The notes beneath the pieces are model-generated. The model saw only the letters and a program-made list of their open reading frames with translations. It was not told the DNA's origin and did not search any database. A DNA stretch of 64,000 bases from Nectonema munidae (lineage: Eukaryota > Nematomorpha > Nectonematoida > Nectonematidae). The DNA is taken from contig JAUIRK010000029.1 of assembly GCA_030549495.1 (NCBI GenBank), positions 62,001 to 126,000 of the forward strand. The letters run 5' to 3'. The stretch's first letter is position 1. Every line of letters starts with the position of its first letter. Below are positions 37,401 through 46,689 of this stretch, one piece after another. Both the position numbers and the translations under genes were made by a program.

Positions 37401-40400
37401 AATATGCTTTTTCCACAACAGTCGAAACATGTAGATTAAAATTAAACTTTGACTCAATTATCAATCCTAGGTCATTCTGTTTTTGAACTTTAGACAGAGC
37501 TACACCATCTAAAAAGAACGTATCATTATTAGGTTTTCCGATTTGAAGATGATGGCACTTGCTTAAATTAAAACTCAATAGACCATTCATACAAGCAAAA
37601 TAAATCATTCTGTAACGATACTTTTGAACTTTTATCGGAATAATTAAATAACTTGATGTCATCTGCAAAAACTTTTACGTAAGAAGTTAAGTCTCATGTA
37701 ATGTCATTGATAAAAATTGTAAAAAACCATCGTCATAATACGGAACCTTGTGGTATTCCACTAACACTTTCAGCTAAACGGACTACATGTTTTCTATTCA
37801 AAATAAGTCTTTAAGCAAGGATAAAAGATTACCAACAATTCCAAAAGATTCTAGCTTTAGAGTAAGTCTTTTATGAAGAATCCTATTAAAGGCTTTTTCG
37901 AAGTCTAAGTATAGTACATAATAGTTCTACTTTCATTCATAAGGTTGGATACAGTTCACTTTTTGGGAAGAAAGCCATGTTGATGGGGTGATATGAGTTT
38001 ATTACACTGGTCAACACAATATTTTTGGCAGGCAAAGTGAGACTGGTTTCTGGGGTTTTCAAGGGCGCTGAATCCGAATCTGACATTTGTTTTTTCAAGT
38101 TGGCTCTAGTTTTGGAGATATCACAGGGGGGTCGTTCGTCTGAAATCACCCATTCGCGACCATAACTAAACGTACAAAAAACGGCTAAATAGTGCAAAAA
38201 TGTCAGATATTGATTTTTATGATAATCTAAAACCACAAAGACAGTGTAAAATCTCAATCTAACAAGTTAAGTTAGATATAACATCATTTCATTTATCCTA
38301 TAATAATGAACATTTTCATAGATTTGAGAATATAAAAAAATTTGCTAAAAATTTATGAATTTTAATGCAAAGCATTTATTATACACTAGATTCTTAGTTA
38401 AATGAACAAAAAACAATATTTTATTCACAAAAGTGAAATTGACTTTATACGATTTTGCTTGTGAGAACTTTCGACAGTCTCTCAAAAGGTTCCAGATATC
38501 TGCCATCATGTCTCATCCCATTTGCCTTGATACCTCTCTTCCATTGTTTTGATGTCTTGATGGAATCTCTCCTTGCTCCTCACTGTAATCACCAAGATTA
38601 CCAGGAAATCTGTCGAGGTGCTAAACAAAAATAACTTTAATGCTCACATTTGCCCCTAGTTTTTGTATGCAGTAAGCATCTTACACCAATTGTTGTAATT
38701 ATCAGCTTTGTGATTTCCAAAAAGTTTGTCATTACATCTGTGAAGGACACCCAACATTTAACTCAACCCTGTTCATATGATTAGTGAAGTCAGAATCCCT
38801 CATGAGCGTTCGAATCTGAGGTCCATCGAAGATGACCTTTAGTTTTTGATGGAAAGATGGAAATTGTGATATTACTTGAAGCAATCCCCATCTTTGTTCA
38901 ACTTAACAAACTTTCATGAGCCCTATTTTATGTGCAATGGAGGGAAGATGATTCTATCCTGGTACCAAAGGCTCATTGATGACTTGTGTGCCATTGAGAT
39001 TTTCGTTCTGGCCATTCTCCTTCTCCAGTGTGGTTTTTTCTGCTATCCCACAAACAAAGAAAGAGGGATATTTGTGTACCCACTTTGTGACCAAGCAGAA
39101 AATTCACCATTTTCAAGTCCACACAAATCAGCCATTTATGAGTGTTGTAATTTAGTTTTTCAAGAACAAATTGGATACCATATATCTTTTCATTTGGTAG
39201 AATGGAATTGGTAAAGCAAACTTATTGATTATGAAAAGTAAATTTTAGACTTGATTTCGAGCTATCTATAAAGAGAGAATTGTGGTCATATGACGAGATC
39301 CCATGAGTTAAGAAGTGAGAAACTCATTAAAAAGACCATCATCTTCTTTAAAAAGAAACGAAGCAAGTGTTCCTTGTCCTATAGTATGTTATTTTGTGAG
39401 AATCAAGAATGTTTTTCTTGGAGTCGTGATGAAGAATTCAGATGTCCTTCGACAAACAAAGGTCTCGCACTAGGTCATTAAGTTCAGATTGATTGAAAAG
39501 TGAGGGATTTGAGGGTTCTTATAGTACTACACTATCACCACTTGATATTGAAAGATCAGTGGAATCTCTTCGGTTTCATCGATTTCAGGCAGACTGGTGA
39601 AAACAGGCACAGGTAATCCTAGAGGCAACAGGACATAGCAGAATCCAGCTCGATACTGAATTTGTTTTTGTGTTTTAAACCCCTCATATCATTGATACAA
39701 AGTAGATATCAAAATGATTCTTCTTCTCCACACCATTGGTAAAAACTTCAACTTCATACCATTGGTCAACCCGGAGATTTCTACACAGGTTTTGACACCA
39801 TATGTGGGGCCCAAGATTATCTTGTCACCTATTTCATATCGAAGTATGTTTTATTTGACAAATCTGTAATATTTCTTTGTTGTGCATCATATACTTCACA
39901 GATGTAACAAAAGAATCGTTATATCTAAACTTTTTAGAAGAATCATTTTTCTCTGGAACTCATTTTAACTCTGAATAAAAAAGAAAAGAATTAAAAGAAA
40001 ATTCTTAAATATTTTTAAAAATAATAATAATAATTATTATGTATTTTCTGATATTATTATTTATGTTCTATATTGAAGTATTTCAGGGAGAATTTTAGAG
40101 TTTAGGTTATTTGAGGCTATCATATCTTCTAAACTAGAAATCAGAAAAAAATTTATATTCGTAATCAGATTAAAACAGAAAAATTAGATGTGAAAGAAAA
40201 AAATAAAAATTTATTTATAATATGATGAAGAATTTTATCTTTAATAATGGATTCAAAAATTTTGGTTACCACAGAATTCCCAGAGATAGGTCTATAGTTG
40301 GATAATTGTTTCTTGTCTCCTTTTTTAAAAACTAGAATTATACAACTTAATTTCCAATCATCAAGAAGTTTACATTCTTTCAAAGATTTATTAAACAGTA

Positions 40401-43400
40401 TTGTCAAAGTTTCTTTGGCAACATTGGCTAATTTTGGAGAAATAATGGAGAGATGTCATCAAGTTCCATAGATTTGGATATATCTAACTTAACAAGGTTC
40501 TCGAACTCCTCATTCTCTGTAATAACTACCGCTTCTAATAAATCACAATTTAATTTTTTCAAATGTTTATTTGGTATTTTACTTTCTACTTTATAAATCG
40601 AAGCAAAATATTGATTAAAAGGTTTCGGGTAAAATTTTTTTTTAATTAATATTTGCATCTTCTACGGGATCTTGCATTTAAACTTGATAACAAAATGTTT
40701 ATTAAATTCAAATATATCCAATAAAAGTGAGTTTTACCCTTTTGGCAATCAAATGAAAATTTGTCAAATATATTCCTGGGAGCAAAGAGCGACAAAAATT
40801 TGTTCGGGATACCCGAAAACCGGGATCTCGAGAAACCGAAAAAGGCAGATTAGGCTACACTAATGATCAAAAAGTTTTATAAATGGAATATTTAAGACAT
40901 TTTTTATTCTATTAACTACGCTTTTTTCATATATAGTGAAAAAGTAAAATTATAACGTATAAAATAATTTCTTTAGCTTTCATACACACCTAGTTGAAGT
41001 TAGAAAAAATACTTAATATTACCATTGAAACCTTCAAGTGTCGATTGCAGTATACGTTTAGCTCCTTTCATGAAAAGTTGTTCTTGGGAAGTGGTTTCAT
41101 CGAAGACACTGTCAAAGTGAAAAGATTTGATTTTCTTGTCAGCTAAACTTTTATTATTTTCAAATAGCACAACTTCACTATTTTCAATGTCAGGCTTCAC
41201 AAAATATTTAAATATGTCTTTTAATAAATGAAAATATTTTTTTTATAGTTTTCATTTCGGAAGAAAGAAATGGATCCATTTAATTACAGAATACGCATTG
41301 TTTAAGTGAATGAAATTTAGTTGTATAGTTATTGGAGATATCATATGCTTTGATTTAATGGCTTCCGGCCATTTTAAAATTCAAATCGTAGATAGAATTC
41401 TCATATATAGTCAGACCCTGTTATTTCTCTAAATAACTCGAGCTCTAAATAGGGTTTACCGACTAGTCAAACTGTTTTAAAAAATTAAACAAAGAATAAT
41501 TGAAGTTAAGTAAACAACCTTTTTATTTATAAAATGTTTAACCATTTATAATATGTTAGATTTTAAACATTCACGAGTTTTGGAAGTTGATGGGCATCAT
41601 ACTGGCCAATTTTCTGTTCAAAATGTCAAAATTTTTAAAATGAGCAATCGAAAAAAAACTGCTTTCAAAAATGAAAGTGGGCTAACATGGAGGCCAGAAA
41701 ACAACTAGAGACGCAAGAGGCAAACTAGGGGGGACATAAACCAATTTAATCTTATTTAAAATCGCCACTGAGAGATCATTATTTAAATTTAGTTAAAACA
41801 TTTTACCGAAAAAAAGCTTGCGATAATGAGAATCGAACAGAGAGAGAACAAATAGCGAATTACAAAACTAAGCAGTGTTTATAATGCGATAAATCATTGG
41901 TTCCCAAACTGTGGGCCATAAAGCAAAATTTAAGGGGCAAAATTTTAAGGCTGAAGCTATGCATAAATAAAATCAGTAGAGTTTAGCGGGTAGATACCCA
42001 GTGAAGGGAAGGCTTCTTATTCCCCTTGTGAATACTGTGGATACGCGAACGCACAAACAATGCCAAAACCAACCAACCTTATATTTATCCTCTCATCATC
42101 GATGTCACATAATTTGACGATAGTTCGAGCCCGTCCCTCTTTTTGACAGATTTATATAAACATATTTAATTCTTTACAAAGTTGGCATCCATCATTTCTT
42201 ACTCCCTCCTCTCTTATCTAATTTAGCTTCAATTGTGAACAATCATTTATTTTCTCCATCCTATGAGTATCATCGAACACACGCCAATCAAAAGATCAAA
42301 TCACATAGCGTAGAATTAATAAACTTTTTCCATCCACTGTATTTTCTATATTTCCTTCTTTTTTTTGCTTATTCTTGAAACACCTTTTAGCAAAATGCCC
42401 TTTTTAAATAATCTTATGATTATAATTGTTAGATACTAATAGATAGACAGTCATGGTATTCACCGGCTATGATTGTTGTGGGGGCCATAGACAAGTATCA
42501 TGTATGAAAAGTGGGCTATCGAGAGTAAAGATTAGGATCAGGCATTTCCAGAGAGACAGTTAAAAATTGATTTGTTTGATTTGATGACTTCAAAATTACT
42601 CAAATTCCTTTCAAAATTTATATGCTCTCTGTGACTTCCATTTGAAGAGATTATCTTTGTGAGTTCATACTCGACAGTGATGAGGCTCGCATCTATAAAA
42701 AAATAAGTGTTGATACGAAAACAACAAGTGTTCGTATTATAGAGAGTAAAAACTAGAGATGGGACTTGATGAAGTGGTCGTAATCCTGAATAGAGGGCTG
42801 GTCGTTTTGAAGAGAGTAAATACTATGATAAAAGATACATGAGAATTGGGACTGCGAAAAAATGGGCGCAATGGTGGTCAGGTCGTTTTAGAAGGCTGGC
42901 CGTTGGAGGGAGTCTACTGTATCTAATTTTGAATAAAAAAAGGTTGCAATCTTCCAAAAGGGCAGATTATTACAAACTCACATTTTTATAGGCTGTTACA
43001 CTGCCAATTTTCACAAAAATTCATAACTTTTATTTCAATTTTTCAATCAATATAATTTCCTCATACACTCGTACACAGTTGCACTCTGCGAGCCTTATGG
43101 ATTGCCTTCACTTGCAGGCTCTTCAGTCACACTATGCGTGTAAGTGAGAAGTAGCTCACCCCATACAATCTTCCATTCTTTCAAATTTCAATCTTTGTAT
43201 TTTCTCTCCCATTTTCCCAATGATTCCAATCACTCAAAATGTATCTTCAGATGAAAATATAGAGAATGATTCTTGGAAAAATATGTCCTTGAGTAATGTT
43301 CTAGATTCAACTCATAATAATATGGCGGTTTTGGAGTGGATGGCCAATCATGATCTTATTAAAAACCAGCAAATATGTTTTTGCAACAACGAGATACCTG

Positions 43401-43869
43401 TTCATAATACTACATATCGGATAGTCCATTCATTCACACTATACACAAATAGTGCGATGCGATATATATTCAAGTGTAACTAACTAAACTAACTTTAATA
43501 CAAGTGTAATTAACGTATACACATGGTATACGTGAATATGCATCTCTCAATCCCTATTGAATGAAAATCACATCATCATCACTTGTTTCGAGATTACAGC
43601 TCATTTAATTGACGTATAATGTCTCTATTTTATTTGAAGTGTTTCTATCCAATGAAATTGGAGGAACACTGTGTAGAACATAAAAATGAATTGTTGATTT
43701 TATGCATAAAATTCAATATTTTATCAACATTTTGCATTTGGATATATTCATTATTACTAATTTTCAAGATTAAATTCCTTACTTTGATATAGATCTCCAC
43801 ATTTTCCTTTATTTCCTTTGATATTCTACACCTGACAATCACTTTAATATTTTGATTAATCTTCTCCAT
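22371..43869 (-). CDS. Kinesin-2 (KIF3-like) motor protein, 9 coding exons, 568 aa
   Basis: Coding exons in order: 43869-43783, 41194-41023, 35449-35311, 32878-32688, 26303-25886, 24695-24517, 24084-23979, 22843-22552, 22493-22371; the sum is 1707 nt including the stop and every junction is in phase. Kinesin-2 motors drive anterograde transport, notably in cilia. Residues (approximate): P-loop GQTASGKT 93-100, switch I NEKSSRSH 205-212, switch II DLAGSE 253-258, neck TLKFAAKTMKIINKV from 337, then coiled coil to about 560. The family call rests on VIVRCR, LEGFNGTIFAYGQ, SFLEIYNE, HINLSL, KIIVGEM plus ELEVKT in the coil, and HIVNYFIP matching KIF3 IIENFIP. Oddities: the RxRP motif reads RCRI, loop 11 is divergent, and the tail stops where KIF3 proteins run on some 100-150 residues. 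Another kinesin class (kinesin-7) was considered and fits less well. Confidence 0.93.
22552..22843 (-). CDS. Kinesin-2-like exon 8, coiled coil
   Basis: Acceptor GGCTACAG|GAGAGA, donor GAA|GTAAGA. It encodes about 97 residues of coiled coil including KIIVGEMKAVDALKKQEEE and ELEVKTRDLQKMEKDL, both close to the kinesin-2 stalk end (KLLVGG..., VEVKTKKLKKL). Confidence 0.92.
23979..24084 (-). CDS. Kinesin-2-like exon 7, coil
   Basis: Acceptor TTTTGTTAG|AT, donor ATAAG|GTATTT. 34 whole codons of Lys/Glu-rich text (EECGKSQKISRDEKDEK...). Its phases (2 bases in, 2 bases out) fit exons 6 and 8 exactly. No long open frame marks it. Confidence 0.85.
24517..24695 (-). CDS. Kinesin-2-like exon 6, neck linker and neck coil
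   Basis: Acceptor ATTTTTAG|TACTTTG, donor GAAA|GTAATT. It encodes TLKFAAKTMKIINKVKKNEN, the end of the motor core and neck linker, then LLKYEREIQELKKQLKEI coil. It corresponds to KIF3 TLRYANRAKNIKNKPRVNED and the following coil. Confidence 0.93.
25886..26303 (-). CDS. Kinesin-2-like exon 5, switch I and II; GC donor
   Basis: Acceptor TTTGAAAG|GAAAGTATGG. It carries NEKSSRSHAVF, LHLVDLAGSERQ, CHINLSLTTLASVIS and YRNSKLTFLLKDSIGGNS. The donor is AG|GCAAGA: a GC donor with otherwise perfect consensus. It is the only cut that gives NYKESL-S-TLKFA across the join. The strand in between GSER and INLSL (loop 11) is unlike other kinesins. Confidence 0.93.
26604..26916. mobile_element. hAT-like MITE (313 bp) in kinesin intron
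   Basis: Termini CAGTGTTTCCCACACTG and, reversed, CAGTGTTTCCCTAACT; inner TGTGTCGCGACA-type text repeats toward both ends. The flanking 8-mers (TTATAGAT / CTTCGGAT) match at only about half the positions, so the duplication is eroded or the call is imperfect. It encloses a fragment at about 26697-26757 (CAGTTAGCCCTCAATTACC, ATTAACGCGG) that looks like a pogo/Tigger terminus. Confidence 0.65.
27020..27100. repeat. Extra copy of the 27388-29450 element's terminus
   Basis: TTTTTTGTTTGTTTATTTC then TTATTAGGTCATAAGCATGAA matches, at roughly three bases in four, the terminus at 27391-27440 (GTTGTTTGTCTTTTATTAGG, TCGTAAGAATGAAG), same orientation. It may be a solo end or the remains of an older copy. 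Confidence 0.55.
27388..29450 (-). mobile_element. DNA transposon with about 180-bp TIRs, uncharacterised family (copy 1)
   Basis: The ends are long inverted repeats: 27388-27570 and 29268-29450 match over nearly their whole length with small indels, both starting AGTGAATTTTT and containing TTGTTTGTCTTTTATTAGG, GTCGTAAGAATGAAG and CAGCGTTGAAAC. Total 2063 bp. The inside encodes one protein on the minus strand. No target duplication is obvious. It sits in the kinesin intron between exons 4 and 5, same strand. The family is not one of the standard DDE superfamilies I can name from its protein. Confidence 0.85.
27545..29170 (-). pseudogene. Uncharacterised transposon protein (GDQDKSWAPH / YSEEHGERFH family), broken
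   Basis: From 29170 downward: a Cys-rich start (PDSCKHDSDNFCC), VGDQDKSWAPH, FWREPTDHTNNCYFC, SSLRPVVHFEELPAP, HAELNDLTKDL, LFVDSSNRSLKAVLLHKG, KYPSIPIAHSVHLKEGYEN, PLLHIKLGLIKQFLKSLD, FPKLSEAKIKAGVFVEPQI, and near the end YSEEHGERFHKDVIEF, CYQGQ and MMGDY. I remember proteins with this same order as unnamed, high-copy predictions in arthropods and cnidarians. Several frameshifts and stops separate the parts. The paired Cys at the start suggest a zinc-binding N-terminus. The catalytic mechanism is unknown to me; no DDE triad is assigned. Confidence 0.75.
30652..30765. repeat. MITE arm, TTCGTCTAA-type subrepeats
   Basis: Begins TTAGTACGATTAGACC and runs through five degenerate units such as ATTCGTCTAA, ATTGGCTTAAT, CAATTCGTCTAA and TTCGGTCTAA. 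It pairs with the reversed end of the element at 31640-31855 (AGTACGATTAGCCC), so the two may be one element split by the insertion at 31133-31614. Confidence 0.5.
31133..31614. mobile_element. hAT-type MITE (482 bp) with perfect 8-bp duplication
   Basis: Ends TAGGGTGTGC and, reversed, TAGGGTTTGC; duplication CTACTGAC at 31125-31132 and 31615-31622 without mismatch. Subterminal GGAACCGG / CGGTTCC motifs occur in both orientations at both ends. It has no coding content and holds a near-perfect hairpin in the middle. Confidence 0.85.
31322..31427. repeat. Perfect 36-bp inverted repeat (hairpin) inside the MITE
   Basis: 31322-31357 (starting AATGGTAAACGG, ending CGACAAAAG) is the exact reverse complement of 31392-31427, with a 34-base purine-rich loop. 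A transcript would fold into a 36-bp stem. Confidence 0.9.
31640..31855. mobile_element. Small MITE with GTACGATT...CCAAC ends
   Basis: Left GGGTACGATTGATCCAACG and right, reversed, AAGTACGATTAGCCCAACG. Subrepeats ATTCGTCTAAC, AATTGGTCCAAT and AATTGGCTCAAT lie near the left end. AT-rich centre. Confidence 0.5.
32688..32878 (-). CDS. Kinesin-2-like exon 4
   Basis: Acceptor TTTGTGTTCAG|ATATCTGG, donor TATC|GTATAT. It encodes YLVSVSFLEIYNERLCDLL, then TPKEGVFVKNLKSYEV and LLKKGERY, matching KIF3 YLVRASYLEIYQE and TGVYVKDLSSF. Phase 2 in, phase 1 out, fitting exons 3 and 5. Confidence 0.93.
33330..33632 (+). mobile_element. LINE 3' end (RT C-terminal tail) with GAA repeat
   Basis: The open frame at 33333-33611 reads RSKQRWYGDILRMKEENIV and KRKRGRPCKRWKDWLLEKI, the familiar RWxGHxxRM...GxRxRGRPxxRW tail after the reverse transcriptase of several arthropod non-LTR elements. 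It stops directly in a short AGAAGAAGAAG run (33609-33630). Heavily 5'-truncated; lies in the kinesin intron, antisense to it. Confidence 0.75.
34738..34965. mobile_element. MITE with CAATTGGTC subrepeats
   Basis: The left arm carries CGACAATTGGCCG, ATAATTGGTCG, GACAATTGGTC and ACTATTGGTTG; the right arm, reversed, carries ATAATTGGTCG, GACAATTGGTTG and GACAATTGGATG. About 230 bp with an AT-rich centre; termini approximate. Confidence 0.6.
35311..35449 (-). CDS. Kinesin-2-like exon 3, P-loop
   Basis: Acceptor GCAATTTAG|GAACTATT, donor AAAAG|GTAAAG. Encodes GTIFAYGQTASGKTFTMLGE and ends FDMIKESSDHK. It completes FNG of exon 2 and joins YLVSVSF of exon 4. The longer open frame upstream of the acceptor is intron. 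Confidence 0.95.
36850..38003 (-). mobile_element. CR1-like LINE, 3' part (reverse transcriptase)
   Basis: Minus-strand text in order: ISPHQHGFLPK, YLDFEKAFNRILHKRL, a FADD box (KVFADDIKLFNYSD), NDLGLIIESKFNF, YLFKSLVRPILEYGNVIYG, SYSERMKMLNSPS, and NFDDWNSLPDEVVNS near 36960. Several stops and frameshifts. It continues at 40195-40700 across a 2.2-kb insertion and is the same family as 1480-2201. Confidence 0.8.
38003..40195 (-). mobile_element. Second copy of the GDQDKSWAPH/YSEEHGERFH element, inside a LINE
   Basis: The insertion separates LINE text ...HHIINK (40.2 kb) from NKLISPHQHGF (38.0 kb). AATAAA is present at both junctions and may be the target duplication. Decayed coding on the minus strand: CYICEVYDAQQRNITD (39.9 kb), a WAPH block (39.8), LPVPVFTSLPEIDETEEI-like text (39.6), SELNDLVRDLCLSK (39.47), LFIDSSKSSLK (39.25), then YSEEQGERF..FHQDIKTMEERYQGKW (about 38.6-38.5). 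No inverted termini like those of copy 1 were found, so this is a diverged subfamily or has lost its ends. Confidence 0.65.
40195..40700 (-). mobile_element. CR1-like LINE, 5' part of the split copy
   Basis: Minus strand: KLDISKSMELDDISPLFL (40.47 kb), then LDDWKLSCIILVFKKGDKK and the reverse transcriptase motif SNYRPIS with TKIFESIIKDKI (40.40-40.22). This is the fingers region that precedes the FADD part at 37.7 kb. It sits in the kinesin intron between exons 2 and 3, same strand. Confidence 0.8.
41023..41194 (-). CDS. Kinesin-2-like exon 2
   Basis: Acceptor TTTTGTGAAG|CCTGAC, donor AATG|GTAATA. Encodes PDIENSEVVLFENNKSL, KSFHFDSVFDETTSQEQLF and ILQSTLEGFN; the SFHFDSVFD block is the conserved FxFDxVF strand of the motor domain. 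Phase 0 in, phase 1 out. Confidence 0.92.
41408..42925. mobile_element. Possible pogo/Tigger-like or related element remnant
   Basis: Left ATAGTCAGACCCTGTTATTTC, right end reversed TACAGTAGACTCCCTCCAACG, with GGTCGTTTT.GA.AGAGT repeated near the right end. No transposase text was recognised in between. A phrase GGTTCCCAAACTGTGGGCC near 41893 looks like another MITE end nested inside. Limits and class uncertain. Confidence 0.3.
43220..43483 (+). pseudogene. Possible Merlin (IS1016/ISXO2-like) transposase N-terminus
   Basis: 87-residue open frame. MAVLEWMANHDLIKNQQIC, then CNNEIPVHN, recalls the (L)xWL...GLI....C..C...M start of ISXO2-like/Merlin transposases. The second zinc pair and the DDE core are absent. 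It lies antisense in kinesin intron 1, about 300 bp from the coding start. It may be a first exon of something else; low confidence. Confidence 0.33.
43783..43869 (-). CDS. Kinesin-2-like exon 1, start of motor domain
   Basis: ATG at 43869-43867 with an in-frame TAG two codons upstream. It encodes 29 residues, MEKINQNIKVIVRCRISKEI and on to IYIK; donor AAA|GTAAGG. VIVRCR equals the VVVRCRPMNGKE strand of KIF3, with the proline replaced by Ile. A 5' UTR acceptor (GTTAG) just before the ATG is possible. Confidence 0.88.
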
Positions 43870-43874
43870 GCACT

Positions 43875-45930
43875 AACTTTTTTGAAAAAATGATTTTAGA
43901 ATTAATATAAATCAGTATCTTTTTGAAAATAGGGTATATAATTCAAAAAATCCCTTAGTGATCACCTCTATGAAGAAGACTTTCATTGGATGCATAAGGT
44001 CTTGAATATGTATAGAGGTTTCATTGTATATAAATTGATACACTTCCCCCAAAATTTATATCACATAAAATATGGTTAAAAAACATAATTAACATAATTA
44101 ATTTATGTTGTTCACTAATTAAATAGTATACATTTTGCCAATATTAGAAATGCAATTAGAAAACAAAAATTTTTACTCATAATTCTCTAAATTCAAGATT
44201 TATTATTAAAATTTATTTAAATTTAAGATGTTTATGTTTTTACTGGTTATTCAATATTTAGCTTTAACCCTTTGAGGACTAGAAATTTTCCAAGAAAGTC
44301 TATATATTTAAATCAGAATATTTTCATTTCTTGATACACCGGTGTCAGATTACTACTAAAAAAAATGAAAATTTTGTAATTTAATAGCTACATTTTGAAA
44401 TAATTTATTGTTGAGCTAGAAAAAGACATTTTGATTACTTTAGTCTATTTTACACAGCTTCAAGTCTGTAATTTAGCCAATATATACATTAATAACTTAA
44501 AGAAAGGAAAAGAAGTTATGAATTTAGATTCAGGATGTAAAATAAATTAGCAAACTTTGATCAATTAAATAATATAAAAATAATAATATTTAAAAATATT
44601 TGCTTGAATAAATTACTTTAAAAATTTGTCATTCGTATTTATCAAAATAGAATTAAACCAAAATATAGAAACATATATAAAAGTCACTGCGAAAAATTTT
44701 GAGTTTAAAAATGCAGCATAAATATTGAAATATATGGTAGATTCATATAAAGTTTCTCATGAAAAAATTTCAATTTTGCAACTAAATTCTAAATAAAATA
44801 ACAAAATTTAAAATATAGCATCTATACAAGGAAAAGAAGAAAAATAACTGAATACCGCTGAATAGAAAATGAAATGAAGAACCCGTGCGAAAATATCGAA
44901 GACAAAAAGAATAGGAGGAAGGAAAATCATAGAATCGAAAAAAGACTTCTAAGTCAGATATTTCCAGATAAGTTTTACAATATAAAAAATGCGCTACAGA
45001 ATAGAGTGTAGAAGATTGGAGGATCAACTTTTTACTAATGAAACCTACCTTTAATTTTAAAAATCAATCAATCGATTCTGAACTACTCACCTTTTTCTAC
45101 AATGCTTGCGTGCATGCTGATTCTTAGACACGATCATTTCCCTAATTGCTTTTTACACATACTGCATCGATTGATCGCATACTTCAATCAATACTTTTTA
45201 CTTTGGACTGAAATCTCACCTTTTCTCTTGACTAAAGCCTAGCAAAAGAGGAAAACATTTATAGCATGGAGAGCGCTAATTAGCAAAATTCGAAATTACA
45301 AATTTATTTTAAATCTTTTTTGAATATTTCATAATTCATTTAATAAACTGTACAGTTGTTTCTCAAAGTTTTCCTTTGTAGTGGCACATTTTAAAAATAT
45401 TTCAAGGCCTCCTATATACTTACATTATCTTTTGAAGTGTAAGTTTGCTAAGTGTTGCTTATATTTATATTTTAATAACGGAATAATAACAAAACAATAT
45501 TTTTGAGTGACGTATATAGCACCGAACTTAATCATTGTCATTCTACCTCCTTGTCACTTTCCATATTTTTGTCTTCTTCACTTTAAATTATATACAGCCA
45601 ATAAAGTAAAGCAACGAACAATTATCTCAGTTGAGTTTATTCAACTCGTAATATAAAATATTTTACACAAATTGAATGTTTTGAGACTAAGGATAAAATT
45701 TCTTTTGTTTTATTACGATTTTGTGGCTATAAAAACTAGAGGATGCAAAACAAGGTACTCATTACGTGAGTAAAAAGATATAAGTTTTAGGAAAACAAAA
45801 TTATGAATCTAATAAACTGATTTTAGTGAATGCCTTGACACCGAAGCCATTTTTGGTCGCCGAGTTGAGTGTAGTATGCATTTATTAAAAATTGTGGAAA
45901 GTGAAAATATATTTAAAAAATCACAATTGC
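43875..45930. other. Upstream of the kinesin gene, nothing recognised
   Basis: AT-rich sequence. The open frame at 44782-45027 (minus) is Phe/Tyr-rich and has no family look. No promoter motif can be assigned. Confidence 0.5.
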
Positions 45931-45937
45931 CATATAA

Positions 45938-45962
45938 TAGGTAAAGGTACCATGGGGTCAAT
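45938..45962 (-). repeat. SINE 3'-end fragment
   Basis: GGTAAAGGTACCATGGGGT equals the 3' end of the SINE at 7602-7760 (GGTAAAGGTACCGTGGGGT) with one change. No promoter boxes remain. Confidence 0.5.
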
Positions 45963-46689
45963 ATCAATTGTGAATGACGTATCTACATCATTTCTTCTAT
46001 ACTTTATACAACATGCAAATTTTGCTATTCATTATATTATGATCTTTCCTTTGTAACTCTAACTTAGTCAAAAATAATTTTAACCTGTGTTCGAAAAAAC
46101 ATTTTATTAAATGTATTTTTAGCACATTTTAAGCGATCTCAAAGATTTCCTATTTGAGAATCTTCTTGATGATCTTAGGCTTTTTAATCAGTATTATGTG
46201 ATTTATTATCAATTGATATGAGCAGATATTTAGTCTGAATATTTGTCAATGAATCCTAGTTTTAAAGTTGTTTCCCCATGAAATCCCTCATGATGATCTT
46301 TGTTCAACCACAAAAAGTTGTCAATTTCATCATCTAAAATACTTATATTTCACACCAAAGAAAAAAGGTGGACAAATTCAATTTAAATTATAAAATTATC
46401 TTGTAGAACCTAAATAATAATCTGTGACAGTTTTGATAACTATTACGGATTGAAAATTTTCGGCTTTTCTTATCCATATTAGTGATTTATAATTATAATC
46501 TTACCAGATAAGCTAAAGATTCAAAGATTTTTCATTTGCAAAAAAGGAACTTCTGGTTTGAGGTCAATATCTTTTTTAAAGCACCAAAATATTAGATCAT
46601 TAGACCACTTCTTAAATCATTGAAGTATGGTAGATCTTCCCTTTAATCGAGATACATTCTTCTTAAATTATGTAGCACTTCATAAAACT

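Noticed and set aside
38876-39214. 112-residue plus-strand open frame
   Set aside because: It is the antisense of the decayed GDQDKSWAPH/YSEEHGERFH element, whose minus-strand text is recognisable on both sides.
42095-42140. B-box-like GTTCGAGCCC
   Set aside because: No A-box at the right distance and no repeat partner; too short to call.
25886-43869. Assignment of the motor to kinesin-7 (CENP-E)
   Set aside because: GTIFAYGQTASGKT fits CENP-E, but INLSL, VRCR, the KIIVGEM/EVKT coil and the NYFIP tail match kinesin-2 together.
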